Source: Eumeta japonica (Eukaryota; Arthropoda; Insecta; Lepidoptera; Psychidae). Taken from it: a stretch of DNA of 64,000 bases. Positions within the stretch are counted from its first letter, which is position 1, and each line of letters starts with the position of its first letter. Position numbers and translations under genes: made by a program. The DNA lies in the NCBI GenBank assembly GCA_005406025.1, contig BGZK01002048.1:19402-83401 (forward strand), read 5' to 3'. Below, piece after piece: positions 1 through 11,688 of this stretch. The notes below the pieces were generated by a model. That model ran no database searches. It was not told the origin of the DNA and saw only the letters and a list, made by a program, of their open reading frames with translations.

Positions 1-555
1 TTTTATACTTAGGTACACAACTTTTATGCGATTTCCTGCGCTATGATTATAAGTATAGAATTATCATTCAATTATGAATTCGTTCGCTGAAATTAAATAA
101 GGTACATATAAAAAATATAATGGACTGGATTGAATTTAATTATAGTTTGAAATATTGCTGTATTATCAATTCGCGTCTTTTAATAATTTTCATTAAATAT
201 TTTCAATCCAATATACATAAATAATGTACATGAAGTAAAGTAATTTTTGTGTGTCCTATTTAATAAAAAAGATATGATTCTGTGGTAGCACACTTAACTG
301 GAGCATTTAAAACAAAAGCAGAACTCAATTTTGCAAGAGAATACATTAAAAAAAATTTAATAGTTTATACGTGCTATATTTTCACATTTTATTCCTCAAC
401 TTGATTAATGTTCATCTTTTATTCATGAATATTAATATCTTTAGAGTAAGTTATAATTTTTGATATTTAATTTCATTTTCTGGAAATGATTATTAATTTA
501 CATCTGAAATTATTATTATTTTATGCCTGAAGTAGAAAACCAAAAGACATCTATT
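1..555. other. AT-rich non-coding stretch
   Basis: I see no open reading frame, splice-flanked exon or recognised repeat here. The sequence is AT-rich with short homopolymer runs, typical of insect intergenic or intronic DNA. Confidence 0.6.
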
Positions 556-560
556 GTCCG

Positions 561-605
561 GTTGGTTCTACGCTACCATCTATCTGATGGTAGGGTAGAA
601 CCAAC
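561..605. repeat. Near-perfect 20-bp inverted repeat (hairpin) with a nearby third copy
   Basis: The arms at 561-580 and 586-605 are complementary at 19 of 20 positions around a 5-base loop (tatct). A direct third copy of the inner 16 bases (gttctacgctaccatc) follows at 606-621. An outer 10-bp pair (560-569 with 624-633, ggttggttct against agaaccaacc) also exists. Alternative hairpins could therefore form. The function is unknown; it may be a small foldback element or a replication-slippage product. Confidence 0.8.
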
Positions 606-639
606 GTTCTACGCTACCATCAGAGAACCAACCAGACGT

Positions 640-2435
640 TCTTTACTCTCGGATTCTCGTAGCACGTAGCTCCGTTTCAGCAAGCAATGACGGCCCATTT
701 AGACCCCTAAATGTGACCCATGTAGGAATCGCGGGCTCTAATCTAAATTCTAAACAAAATGGTATTTTTATAACATCAAAACATCAAGGGTTTTGTACGG
801 TGGCGAAAACTATCGGCATTCTGGATAAAGTGTACAATTTCATACAATAATAGTCAGTACTCAGTATTTTTATTATTTGAAGCATGAAATTTAACACGCT
901 ACAAGTGAATATTATTCGTCATGTAATTATGGCAAAAAATTATCATACAGTTTAAACTGTCAAACAGGTTATTCTCGTCTTACTAAAATGGGCCCCGCGT
1001 AACTACCTAATTGTCATTTCCATGCTGAAGTATTGATTTGGTACCACACGATTTTTAGCCATATTGTCTAATACAAGTCGGAATATATGGAGATTATTTT
1101 TTAATTTTTTTTAATTCATTGACATAACTGTCATACGCATATATAATAGTGGATATATGGTGCTGGGCTGGATTAGCGATATGCATCAGGTGTATGGCAC
1201 TCATTTGAATTTTGTCACCAGTCGTTTTTATTTTAAGAAAATAAAACACAAAACGGGATATTCTTTGGATATGATATGGTATTTTTTATTTTATTCAATC
1301 GCACAGAAAATATATTTTCCATAGAAAGTTATATGCGAATCGGAGTGATTGACATGTTGTAATGTATATTGTAGTGTATAATTTTTAACCCATAAACATA
1401 AAAAAATATGAATACGATAAATTTTGAGATAGACTTTACCATTTAATTTTTAATATTTGAAAAGTTGTTAATTTTATTGTAGTCTTAAAGTCGGCTATTT
1501 AAATAATTGGGGATTTCCTTTTATTTTATAAAAGAAAACTGTTAAACATTAAGTAGTTTTAAGGTTTTTTTCTACGATAGGAGTGTGCTTACGTACAAGG
1601 CCCGTTTTGGTTAAATTGATTAAAATGCCAACTTTTGTATATAATTTGATTAAAAATCAGAAATTTCTTTTTACGAAACTAGTTAGTAACGTAACTAGAA
1701 CCTAGGAAAAGAAATTTCTAATTGATATAATAAATAAAAAAAAAATATTTTTTTTTTTTATTCAAAAAAAGATTATCACTGATGGTGGAACAGAAAAATT
1801 CAAAAACGCACAACAATAAAATAATACATCAATACAAAAATTGTCAATTGATTAAAAAAAAAAATCAAACCCTACACAATTTGAAATGAAACGTTTTATT
1901 AATGACATATTATGTTACGTACACAATCACTTCGCAATGATTCATAACAATATTCACTTTAAGCGTGGTATAATTTCCTGTACACAATACGGACGTATAT
2001 TAATAAGAGTGCGACCATTAGGGCTTTAGTATCTCGTCTATCGTTCACTTCATATATTTTTTCCTGCGTATAAGTTGATCAGAAATGGCGAGCTATGAGC
2101 TATGCATTAGTAAGAGGCCAAACTATGTAGTAATTAAGTCGTATAAACGTTGAATGTGGATTTTTCATGATATGTCAAAGATTACAGAAACAAATCGACA
2201 ATGCGCATCACTCTTCTTTTGTTTTATTTTCAATACTATTAATCTATTTCTAGGTACGTATTAAAATTTCAGTTTCTTAAATTCCCCGTGTAAAACGATA
2301 GAGTGTTCGCATACAAGCAGACATATAGAGAAATATACACCGTACTGCACATATTAAATTTAACGGCCAACGCTATAACTCAATTTTAAACAATCTCAGC
2401 AGCAGAATATGTTTGCTGGAGTATCGCTAGTGTTT
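640..2435. other. AT-rich non-coding stretch
   Basis: No supported gene. Contents visible are AT-rich sequence, a nested palindrome at 1659-1719 and an A-run/T-run block around 1731-1762. No coding similarity was recognised on either strand. Confidence 0.5.
1659..1719. repeat. Nested palindrome
   Basis: The outer arms agaaatttctttt (1659-1671) and aaaagaaatttct (1707-1719) are exact reverse complements. Inside them, ctagtta (1679-1685) and taactag (1692-1698) form a second perfect inverted repeat. This could be a tiny foldback remnant. No function can be assigned. Confidence 0.7.
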
Positions 2436-2439
2436 AAAT

Positions 2440-2840
2440 CCAGTCAAGAATTTACGAGCCGACTCCCGGCGTTCGGCTGCGCGGGCGCGACCTCGGCGAC
2501 AGCGAGAGCAACCTATCTAAAATTTGGACCGCGCCCGCCTGCCAAGTGGGAAGTTTCCCATCGGAGATATCGAAGCGCGAGAGCGCACTAGGATCGCGAT
2601 CCTAATTATAAACGTAAACAACGCGCGGACGTTTAAAACGATTAGCCCCGGCGAAGGCCGAGGCGGGTGTCGCGCGGACTTGGGCGCGCGCCAACGGCGA
2701 CATTTACTGGACATCCCGCGGCGTGGGGGAGGGCGCTCCCATCGGACACGACAAAAACAGGCCAAGAAAAACTTATTAAGAGCGGCTAATGCCTTGCCGA
2801 GGCCCGCTCTTCCGATTCCAAATGCGATTTGTTCGTTACG
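2440..2840. promoter_or_regulatory. GC-rich island, candidate regulatory element
   Basis: A block of roughly 400 bp with many CpG dinucleotides stands out sharply from the AT-rich surroundings. Open frames through it give arginine/glycine/proline-rich peptides with no domain, which is what GC-rich non-coding DNA produces. It contains homeodomain-type TAATTA cores, for example in 'cctaattataaacg'. I infer a conserved non-coding (enhancer-like) element. A 5' non-coding exon is the alternative. Confidence 0.35.
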
Positions 2841-2899
2841 ATCGTTCCTCTGCGCGGTTATTTCTTCGTATAAAAAAAAACACCGTCCGAATATAATGA

Positions 2900-5800
2900 G
2901 CGAGTCGAAATATCAATAATAATGAACTGCTCGCTTGCATTACTTAATTTAGTTCAACAATTTATATATCCTGTATTGATCTATTCACCGAAAGTTTTGA
3001 CGACAGCAAAATGTTACACAGCTATGGTAACGAATAACCACTCAGAAATTATATATTATGTCATACAATGACTAATATAACCTAGCCGATATCGATTCAA
3101 ATCTCTGTCTTGTAAACGATCACGGACCCAGTTGTGTCGGTCGCGGCCATCGATTTGCAGTCGCGTTCCTGTCCTCGTTGTCGATTCCAATCGCGATGGC
3201 GATAGCACATTTCGTCGCTACAATACGCAGTAACTATCATTTAACGGATCGGAAATAATCTTGATGACTTTTCCTTTAACCTCATTCGTGAATTCACCTT
3301 AGAAAATACATATTTAAAAATATTAAATCTTTATAAAATTAAATTATAAAGAATGTTTGAGTAAACGAGTATAATTACGTTTAGAATTCTCAAAAAATAG
3401 AAATTTATATAGAATTTATATTTCACTATCAGTCTATAGTCAAATGTCAGAATTAGACATTGTACTGTATGAGGCTGCTTTTACCTTACCATGGTAAGAA
3501 ATTCAAAAGAAATCGGCATGTTATGTTTAACATGCAGATTTGAAATGTCCTATTTTGAAAATACAATTTATTCGTATTACGTTACATAACTGTTCGCATT
3601 CGAAGCATCCAATTATTTCCGTAGAGCATAAAGTTTGTCACTTAGTGTTAACATTAGCGATAAAGTAAACTCGATGGATATATTAGACAATATACTTAAG
3701 CTTAACTAATCATCAATGAATATTGTAATGTTTCGCAAAAATGAATGATTTGGTAAATATACATGTAAGAAAACTAAGCAACAGAATTCGAGAACCCTTG
3801 ACTTCAGAAATAATCTTTAAAAGTATAATATTCTATACGGGACTTCGTACGGGTGAAATTAGTGATTTTATTTATTTTTATTTGATTTTTTTTTATTTTT
3901 ATATATTAGATTATATTCATTACTTAAGATTATTTTTTTAAATACATTCACATTTCTTGAACGAAAGCAAACACCCAGCATTGAAGTAAATGACGCGCGT
4001 ATATTCTAGTTTTTATTTTTCGAATAAAAATTAGTCATTATCGGAAGCGAAAAAAATAAGATTATAAGTTAAAAATCAATATCGAAATAAAGTAGGATTG
4101 ACTAAATACATCTGTCTGAAGTAAATTCTGAACAAGAAATGAATTTGAGTGGCAATGACAGGCATATTTGAAAAAACCGAGCAGATCTATGGAGACTTAT
4201 TTGAAGTCCTATTCTATATCTTAATAGCCCTATGAAGACTTTTTGAGTATATAAAGGTTTTGTAAAGTATCTACTTCTCAGTTCTATTTCGGTAACTGAT
4301 TGCGACTTCCACACTTCACAAGTCTATAATATATTTACATTTTCAAGAAAAGGGATAAAATAATGTCATAACATTTGACGTAGTTTATATTACAAACCGT
4401 AAATGTTCAACGTAGCTACCTGACGATGGTTGTACTAATAATTGTTTTTTTTATAAATGTCCTCCCATCACCTCTTAATTTCAGATTGAAGGGCTTATAC
4501 CTTATGACAGTGGTTAATACTAAATAATGGATTTATTTAAAAAATGTAAACAGCACTTTGTTTCTTTTCGAATATATCTCACAGTTTAATTACTATGATG
4601 TACATGTCGATTTATAAATGAGCCGATATTGTTGATGGGGCTTAAACATCAAAAGGAAAGAAATAAATTTGTTATTAAAACAGTCATCAAAATGCGAAAA
4701 ATTTATTGTCTTACGCAACAGTATCTTAACAATCGTCAAATCGTGCTTTTACGTGTGGGCTTTCAAAGCTCGTAACGACATTTCGTGAACTATGAGAGAA
4801 TAAATATATCGAGCTAAGCTTTTAGCGCCAGTTGTTCCCCACCGAAATAAAATTGGATCTTCTGCTTTTAACATACCTACGTGTGTAGAAAAAGTCAATG
4901 AGTTTTTTTTGTTTCTTCATGTTTAAATGCATTTTTATGTACATTGATGGCCGGCAAAACTTTCTTGTATTACAGAATACTTACAGGTTTCAATCGCTAA
5001 TTACTACAACACTAATAATGTGATAAAAACGGTTGAGGTCACAATGGATAGAAAATGTCGTGTAATAATGTTGCGTATAATTAGATATAAATTAATATAA
5101 CGTAAGAACGCGTTTAGCTAGGAGGTTGATTTGGATGTCATTGTAAAAAAATTGAAAAGAACTAATAGGATTCAAAGTAAAACAATAAAAATATATGCTA
5201 AAATATATGTAACAACCTGTATTAATGTGAAAATTGCCAAAAAAAATGAATATGTCGTCTCATATGAGACGTAAATATGCGCGGAATCATAGGAAACGGA
5301 AATCAGAAGAAATTTTGCATCAAAAAGAGTCTAAGAAGCCTAAAAAGTGCAGTACTGAGAAAATTTCAGAGCTACATCGGATGACTCACATCGCCCAACG
5401 TGTGAAAGTGCTCTTTCCCAATATGTGAGCATACTTCAGGTTCGAAACATAAAATCGTTCTTATACTTAAAACTAGACGCTAAATCCACTGTATTATTCA
5501 TGTTTAAATAACTAGAGACATTGAATTATAAGAATATTTTATTTTCTAATTTATGTACGTTAGATTACATAACTAAAATCATTATTGAAAAATATATATA
5601 CCGCCGGCCGTTGGTCTGTACGTCGTTGGGTCTTCAGGATTTAGAGAAATATAAACAATGGATTAAGATAAATTGTATTAAATAAGTTTCCATTTATTAT
5701 AAGGAGGATCTCTATTGATTTTTGTTATTGAACTCGCAACCGTTTAATAGTTACTAATGAAAGTCGAACAAGTTCTCTTGTTTTTCTCTTGTAAAAATTG

Positions 5801-6430
5801 TTGTCTCTATTTTCATCTTTCTTATTACATGCGCATACGTATACTTCTCGCTCTTCTGTTATTGTTTTGCATCGACTATTTTATTAATCCTTTACACCTC
5901 CCACTATAAGAGTTATAAAAATAACTGTGTACTAAGTAAACCAATTAATAGCATTAAAAAAAATAAGAAAAATAAAAAAATAATAAAAAAAAATTATATT
6001 AAAATGATTGAAAAAATAAAATATTACTTTCTATTTATAGCATGAATTATTTATCAACAAAACAAGGCAACTATTATTTATGGTGGCAAGAAGGTGAAGG
6101 TGGTTACTTGTTGTCGAAATATATTGCATACTTTTTTTTGTTTTGTACAACCAAAAAATGATTGCTTAGATTCACAATTGGCTATCGATAAATTACCAAA
6201 AAGTGTTTCAATGATATTTTTTAATCCATTATTTTTCTAATTGTCACTCCTTTCATTCTATTGTAACATAATACGCGTGTGAGTCGTCCACTTTTGGATA
6301 CTCCAAATTTTTATGATTTTATACCGACGTTCTTACGGAATACCTTGAATATACACCTTTGCTATTTTTATAATTTCTTTCTCTGTTTCTCAATCATTTC
6401 GCACCCATTAAAACAATAATAATGGGACGT
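2900..6430. other. AT-rich gene-free stretch
   Basis: Only short, lysine/asparagine/isoleucine-rich or leucine-rich chance frames occur, for example the 64-codon frame at 5234-5428. None shows a recognisable domain or flanking splice signals that I trust. No annotated repeat family was recognised. Confidence 0.5.
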
Positions 6431-6459
6431 ATTAATCGGATAAAGAATTCCCCTTTCAG

Positions 6460-6930
6460 ATAGAGAATATCCCAGCAGAAGATTCACTTTCCTCTCCAAC
6501 ATCCGCGGAAAGCCATCGCGTCAGTCCTGAAGGACTAATGAATATCTTACGTTCGCTTAAGTCGTCCCACTCTCGCTCGGACGGAAATGCGGCGCTGGGG
6601 ACGGTGTTTTCCCACTTTCGCTCGGCCCCGGTTATATCCGGCGAGGGAAAGCGTATTCCGAACTTCGCAAGTAATTTAAGATGCGTCTGCCGATAACTTA
6701 TTTGTAACATATATAGGCGCCGGCACTGCAAACGGCGTTTCGTATATGCGATAATTTAAAACGGCGTAGCATTCTGGTCGCGCATAAATAACTATGTTGC
6801 ATTGCTGAGGTTTACATCGACCGCTTAATTCTATTGCGGCGAGTGCAACAAAACGTGATAGCGACAATGTAAGTGAATCAGTTCTAGTACAACGCAACGC
6901 AACAATGGTTAGGTCGATGGTGAATGTCAT
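6460..6930. promoter_or_regulatory. GC-rich island, candidate regulatory element
   Basis: The CpG-rich core at about 6470-6670 contains two similar stretches (tcccactctcgctcgg near 6567 and cccactttcgctcgg near 6611). A moderately GC-rich shoulder runs to about 6930. Frames through it lack protein-like composition. It resembles the islands at 2.44 and 9.30 kb and is inferred to be conserved non-coding DNA. Confidence 0.35.
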
Positions 6931-7308
6931 TCTATATGATGATGAATATTGTTGCTGTAAACCGGGAAAAAATAGAGAGCTGCGTGATGTTTACTCGTTT
7001 TGTGGTTTTGTGTTAAATCTATAACAATATTTTTTTCCATATCCACGTTTGTTTATTGTATTAATATTTCTTGAATAAAAAAAAAGAAACTGTGTCGATT
7101 TTGAAGATTTAATTTTTACCAAGATTACCACGTGTTATACCAGTGTTATAACAAAGTCGCATCACTGTAGTTATTAAAAAATGTAAACAAATATGAAGCA
7201 AAAACAAAGCAAAAACCAATGAATTCGGTTAAGTTTTTAAAGAGTTATCCTGATTCCATACACACGTCCAGACCTCCAGACTAATTGACGTTCTTTACAA
7301 AATTATTC

Positions 7309-7520
7309 GATTTTGGGAATTTTTACAGTTCCGTACCTCTAAAGAAAAAATGAATCTTTATAGAATCACTTCGTTGCCCGTTTGTCCTTTTACCCGTCTA
7401 TCGATCTGTCCGTTTGTCCGGCTGTCTGTCGAGACCCATTCTTTTTCTAGGATACGTGGAGGCATCAAATTGAAATGAACAGCAAATAATTAGGTTTGGA
7501 GTTCTTTAGAAATGTAGAAA
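7309..7520 (+). repeat. Dispersed repeat, 'gttccgtacctc' family (family E), copy 1
   Basis: The copy starts near 'acagttccgtacctc' and continues through a run of gtccgtttgtcc/ctgtctgtc motifs. A second copy in the same orientation lies at about 51,878-52,080 (gttccgta, then gtctgtctg and similar). Sequences of this style are widespread insect interspersed repeats. The class is not determined. Confidence 0.55.
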
Positions 7521-9290
7521 AGTCAAGATTCTAAATCAAAGTAATCAAAAACACGGCTTCTCCGACATAATGCGTTCGCGTGCACTGCATGAAATGTAGA
7601 ACGATTTTTCCGAAAGATATTTTCTTATTTTCGTTCACCGAATAAAAAAGTACACGTGATGTCTCTTTACAACCGACGACGTGATCATTTGTGATATTTT
7701 TCCCACTCCCCTCCCTATAATCGAACATCATATGATTGATGGACGACCTCTAGGAATTCTATTAACTAAGCTCTTTTAAAATATTCAACCGAGACAAAAC
7801 AACAATGATGCTTCGTAAAATTTATTTTGCTACTGCGCAACCCCGAGTACGCATGTGTTGCAGGCAAACAAATTATATGGTAATGCTTTGTAATGTAACG
7901 AATATAAAAAAGTTTTGAATGTCATTAGCTCCATATTTATATTGGAATAAAGCTTGCGGCCTAACAGGTTCCTTCGCACGATAACGGAACCTCTTTATTC
8001 GCGGTATTCTATATTAGCTGTCGCCGCAACTTCATACGCTCGGAATTTTAGATATTCCTTTCGGCCGATCGATTTCTACACGAAAACCCGTTTTTGAATC
8101 TACCGGGTACCGTCTGAAATCCCGTAAACACAGTATTTTAGGAGACGAGCGTGTTCAAAAAAGTTTTTAAGAGCAAGCGTAGTGTGCTTTGTGCTTTACC
8201 ATTTCACATAGATCGTCGTAAACAGTGTTTTTTTTTTTAACATTTTTAATGTGAAGACAGAACTACGGTCTTATCATATGTATAGATTTATGATTGCAAA
8301 GCAATTTGACAATGCAATTTTTTATCACAATCGAATAAATTTACAAATAGATAATAATAGCAAATGTACAACAAAAAAAAAATCATAACCGACCTTTAAA
8401 TCATGATGATCAGCCTCTGTCGATGTGACGACTGTGTGTTTTCCACTACGCTATGGCGATTCGCTCGTAGTAGTTGCGAGTCACACTATCGTCACTTCGC
8501 TAACACATCAAAGACATTCTGTATGAGCTGAGGCACTTATTATATACCATTTATAGCAAATTAAATATACTTTTTTATGAATCAAGCTAAAGCGCGAATC
8601 GACAACTCGACAAGGACTTTTATCTTTAACCGTTGGATAAGCACTGACCTTTTAGACTATCAGAATTGTTGATTTTTTATCACCATCTGTAAAAAATAAA
8701 ATTAACGTCATTAGATTATTTTAATTTCTGCTTTTGGGTTATCACATTTACAAATATTTGCGTGTCGTCAGTTATTTTAATTATCTATTTAATTATGAAA
8801 TTAACGAATATTTTGTCTCCAGTACGAAATATATCTAATAAAATTAACGGATACATTTCAGAATTTTGCAATGATTAAAATGAAAACGTGAATTTTCCAT
8901 GATCGATTTAACCATTTAAGCAGACACATCAAATTTAACTTAGGATTTACATCTACAAAAAAAGGGATTTGGTAGAAAAAACATTTTTTTACTGCTGCAT
9001 ATTTGCGGCTTGACTTTACAATAATAAAGCGTTAAAAATAGAAATTACTTTTTATCCATAACCGTCAAAGAGGAATACTAATACATATCCATATTCGTTG
9101 TGTTCATGCTGATAGAGGTAACTAAGTTTAAACACTAACACAAACAATACTTAACATTATAAGTGCCATACCTATACAGAAAAAAAAAGTTATAAGCTTC
9201 TCGAAGCGAGCAAAATCATGCGTATTCCGGGCACACCAAGGAAGGAAAAGGTATCGGAAAAAAACATCATTTAAGTTACGCAGAAAGTAG
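7521..9290. other. AT-rich stretch with a moderately GC-rich patch
   Basis: No gene is supported. A less AT-rich patch at about 7960-8130 (tcgcggtattc, cggccgatcgat and similar) could be a small conserved element. The rest is AT-rich and featureless. Confidence 0.4.
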
Positions 9291-9299
9291 TATTTGCAT

Positions 9300-9620
9300 G
9301 CGCAGAAGTGGCCGCGCGAACGCCGGGCGAAATGGGCACCGCGGAGGATATTCGTTCCGCATCATCACGTTCATTACAATAGCGCCCTCTACGATGAGTT
9401 TTTAGCGAAAACTCTTCCATCAATCTTTCGCTCCCGCGCGAGCGGGTAGAAAAAGCTCCAAGATTTATCTGTTTGGATATTAAGCACGATCAGGAAGTGG
9501 GTCGGTGGCGACGGAAGTGGGAGTGCGGCGAGCGCAGCCCGCGGCCGCCCTTAAGGCTCATTTTACGAAAGCAACACGCCGATTCTGCGACGGACGGAGA
9601 AGCGTTGCCATAGAGATTTT
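9300..9620. promoter_or_regulatory. GC-rich island with a CTCF-like core, candidate regulatory element
   Basis: The CpG-rich block contains cgcgcgagcggg and gcccgcggccgccc. GCGCCCTCT at 9382-9390 is the reverse complement of AGAGGGCGC, close to the insect CTCF core AG(A/G)NGGCGC. No coding frame looks protein-like. A regulatory role is inferred only from composition and motif. Confidence 0.35.
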
Positions 9621-10175
9621 TAAAAAGATCAAAGGTACAGACCGTCTCTCAATACAGATACGAACATTCACAGATACGTCGACCGATAACAAATGAAAAG
9701 TCTGGACAACGGTTGATCCTGCAAGCCGATCCCGAACCTTATCATTATTATAGAGTTCATAAAAATCGAAAAATATTGCATACATTTTAGAACTTAGAGA
9801 AAAGGACAATAAGTAAAAACTCGAACGCTCTTAATCCAACTAAAGTCGGTCGATTCTTTTAGAGATAAATAGTAAAAACTTTTTTTTGATCTTTTCATAA
9901 ACACTAGATACCTCTCAATGAAAACCATCGATTTCCAGACCGATGTTTGCATCGTTTGACGTAGATTTCTTTTTAATAGAGCTATTTAGTTTTTAGATTG
10001 TATCGCTTCAATTATTAGTTACTTCGATATGCGAAAGAAAACATTTTTTTTTAACTTTTTGTTTTTTGAGATCAAAATACATTTAAACAATCTTCAAAAA
10101 TTCTAAATTGCGTGAAACTCTTTCAAGTGCTGGCAGCACAATCAAAATTGGTTAAACTGTATATACACATACGTA
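9621..10175. other. AT-rich non-coding stretch
   Basis: Nothing recognisable was seen. The sequence is AT-rich with only chance open frames. Confidence 0.5.
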
Positions 10176-10341
10176 CAGTACAACGCCCGAAACTCTTACG
10201 CTGTGAAGTCATTCACAAAAGCGTCGCAATGGCGTAAAATAGGAACGCTAGAAAGAAGAAGGAAGGGTCGGCGAGCGTTAAACCTGCGCATTGCACCATT
10301 TGCAGGCAATTCAGAGTGGCAGAGTTTCATGCGTTGTACTG
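10176..10341 (+). mobile_element. Tc1/mariner-type MITE, copy 1 (166 bp)
   Basis: Terminal inverted repeats read CAGTACAACGC-CGAAACTCT at the left and the complement AGAGTTTCATGCGTTGTACTG at the right. Both ends are flanked by TA (10,174-10,175 and 10,342-10,343). Ends beginning CAGT with a TA duplication are typical of Tc1/mariner-derived non-autonomous elements. A second copy at 50,859-50,975 shares both termini and the internal sequence around gcgttaaatctgcgca and gcaggcaattcaa. No coding capacity is present. Confidence 0.8.
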
Positions 10342-10708
10342 TACGGAAATCATCGTCAAAATTGCCAAAATAGCTTCCTAGGCATGGAAATAGGAAAGGC
10401 TGCCGACCTCCCTCGCGTTTATTAGAACTCTCGTGTCGGATCCCTATCTTATCACTCACACAGATATTTGTCGTATAGAGCAATAATGTTATATATATAT
10501 ATCATAATAATTTATTTATTCATAGTGAACAATTTCAATATTTTTTCTTTAAATGCGACATTTGGAAGTCAAAACATTCTCAAGCGATTCATTATCGTAC
10601 CGGGATTTAATATGTACCACACAAGAGTAAATATGAAATATATACATACGTATATACATAAATAATCGATATAAATATTTTTTATAAACTCACACCTATT
10701 TCTTAGGA

Positions 10709-10830
10709 CAGGGAGAGACTACAGATCTCCACATGGTACGGTCTTTGCATATCTTTTTCGCGTCACTGACATTCATCAATCGTTTTATGCAAGCTCATCG
10801 CTTTCGTGTGGTTAAAATTTGGCCCTATTG
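10709..10830 (+). repeat. Dispersed repeat, 'agatctccac' family (family B), copy 1
   Basis: The block 'gagactacagatctccac...ttcatcaatcgttttatgcaagctc' recurs in diverged form at about 17,806-17,900 and 32,338-32,440. In all three, cttca/gtcactaacat and a later gctcgtc or ctcgtg motif keep their order. The class is unknown. Confidence 0.55.
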
Positions 10831-11686
10831 CCACATCACGAAAATCACACGCTTCGTGTTGGGTCGGCTTGTAATTTTCTAGGTCGTAACTTGCTAGATA
10901 AACTATTCATAAATATTTGATTACAATAAATTTCATTAACGAAAACATTTTCAGACTGAGTAACTAAAAAAAAAATATTTTTTCATACCCTGTTATACAC
11001 AAGCAATACCCTTCGTCCAATGTAGAGTGTGCCGCGTGCGTACACATAGCGCATGCTAGCTATACTCGCTTAAATCACATACACATACATCTCTTTGCAC
11101 AGTGTATGATTTCTATTATTTTTTTGTAACGAAGTAGACCATCAGCTCCACTCGTTTCGACACATAAGAAATCCATAGAACAACAAAACCCACATTCATA
11201 ACTTACTCGAAGAAGTAGTAATATCAGATGCAGTAATTCAATTGACGAAGTGTATATATATTTCCCAAAATGTTAATTGATTTGTTTCAAATGTAAAGTA
11301 AGTGATGTATAACTTAGTTTTCGCCAAACCACTTCGCCGATTTGGAATTATCTGCTATATGTGGCAATAATACAAATATATACAACCATTGACGCCCTGC
11401 TCGGCTGCACGTGACGGCGTCTACGTAGTTATTGGACTTCGTTTAATTTCACATCGGCACAATCGACGAACGATCAACGAACCTCATGATGATCAGAGTA
11501 TTGTTTAGGAAATTTGTAAAATGTGACTAATTAAACAAAAGGAGTACTCCGAAAACCGGTGGGTTTCAATGGTGTTTCTAATCCTACTACGACGAGGTCA
11601 AACTGAAAGTTATGATTTTACCATAGTTTATGTTTGTATTTGTTTGTTCAATCAAACCAGTTTAGACTATTTAACCTAGTATACAA
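10831..11686. other. AT-rich non-coding stretch
   Basis: No gene or repeat is recognised up to the TA dinucleotide that precedes the mariner element. Confidence 0.5.
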
Positions 11687-11688
11687 TA

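Noticed and set aside
2524..2919. 131-codon plus-strand open frame
   Set aside because: It is generated by GC-rich non-coding sequence. It is rich in Arg/Gly/Pro and lacks a domain, and overlapping frames on the other strand are equally long.
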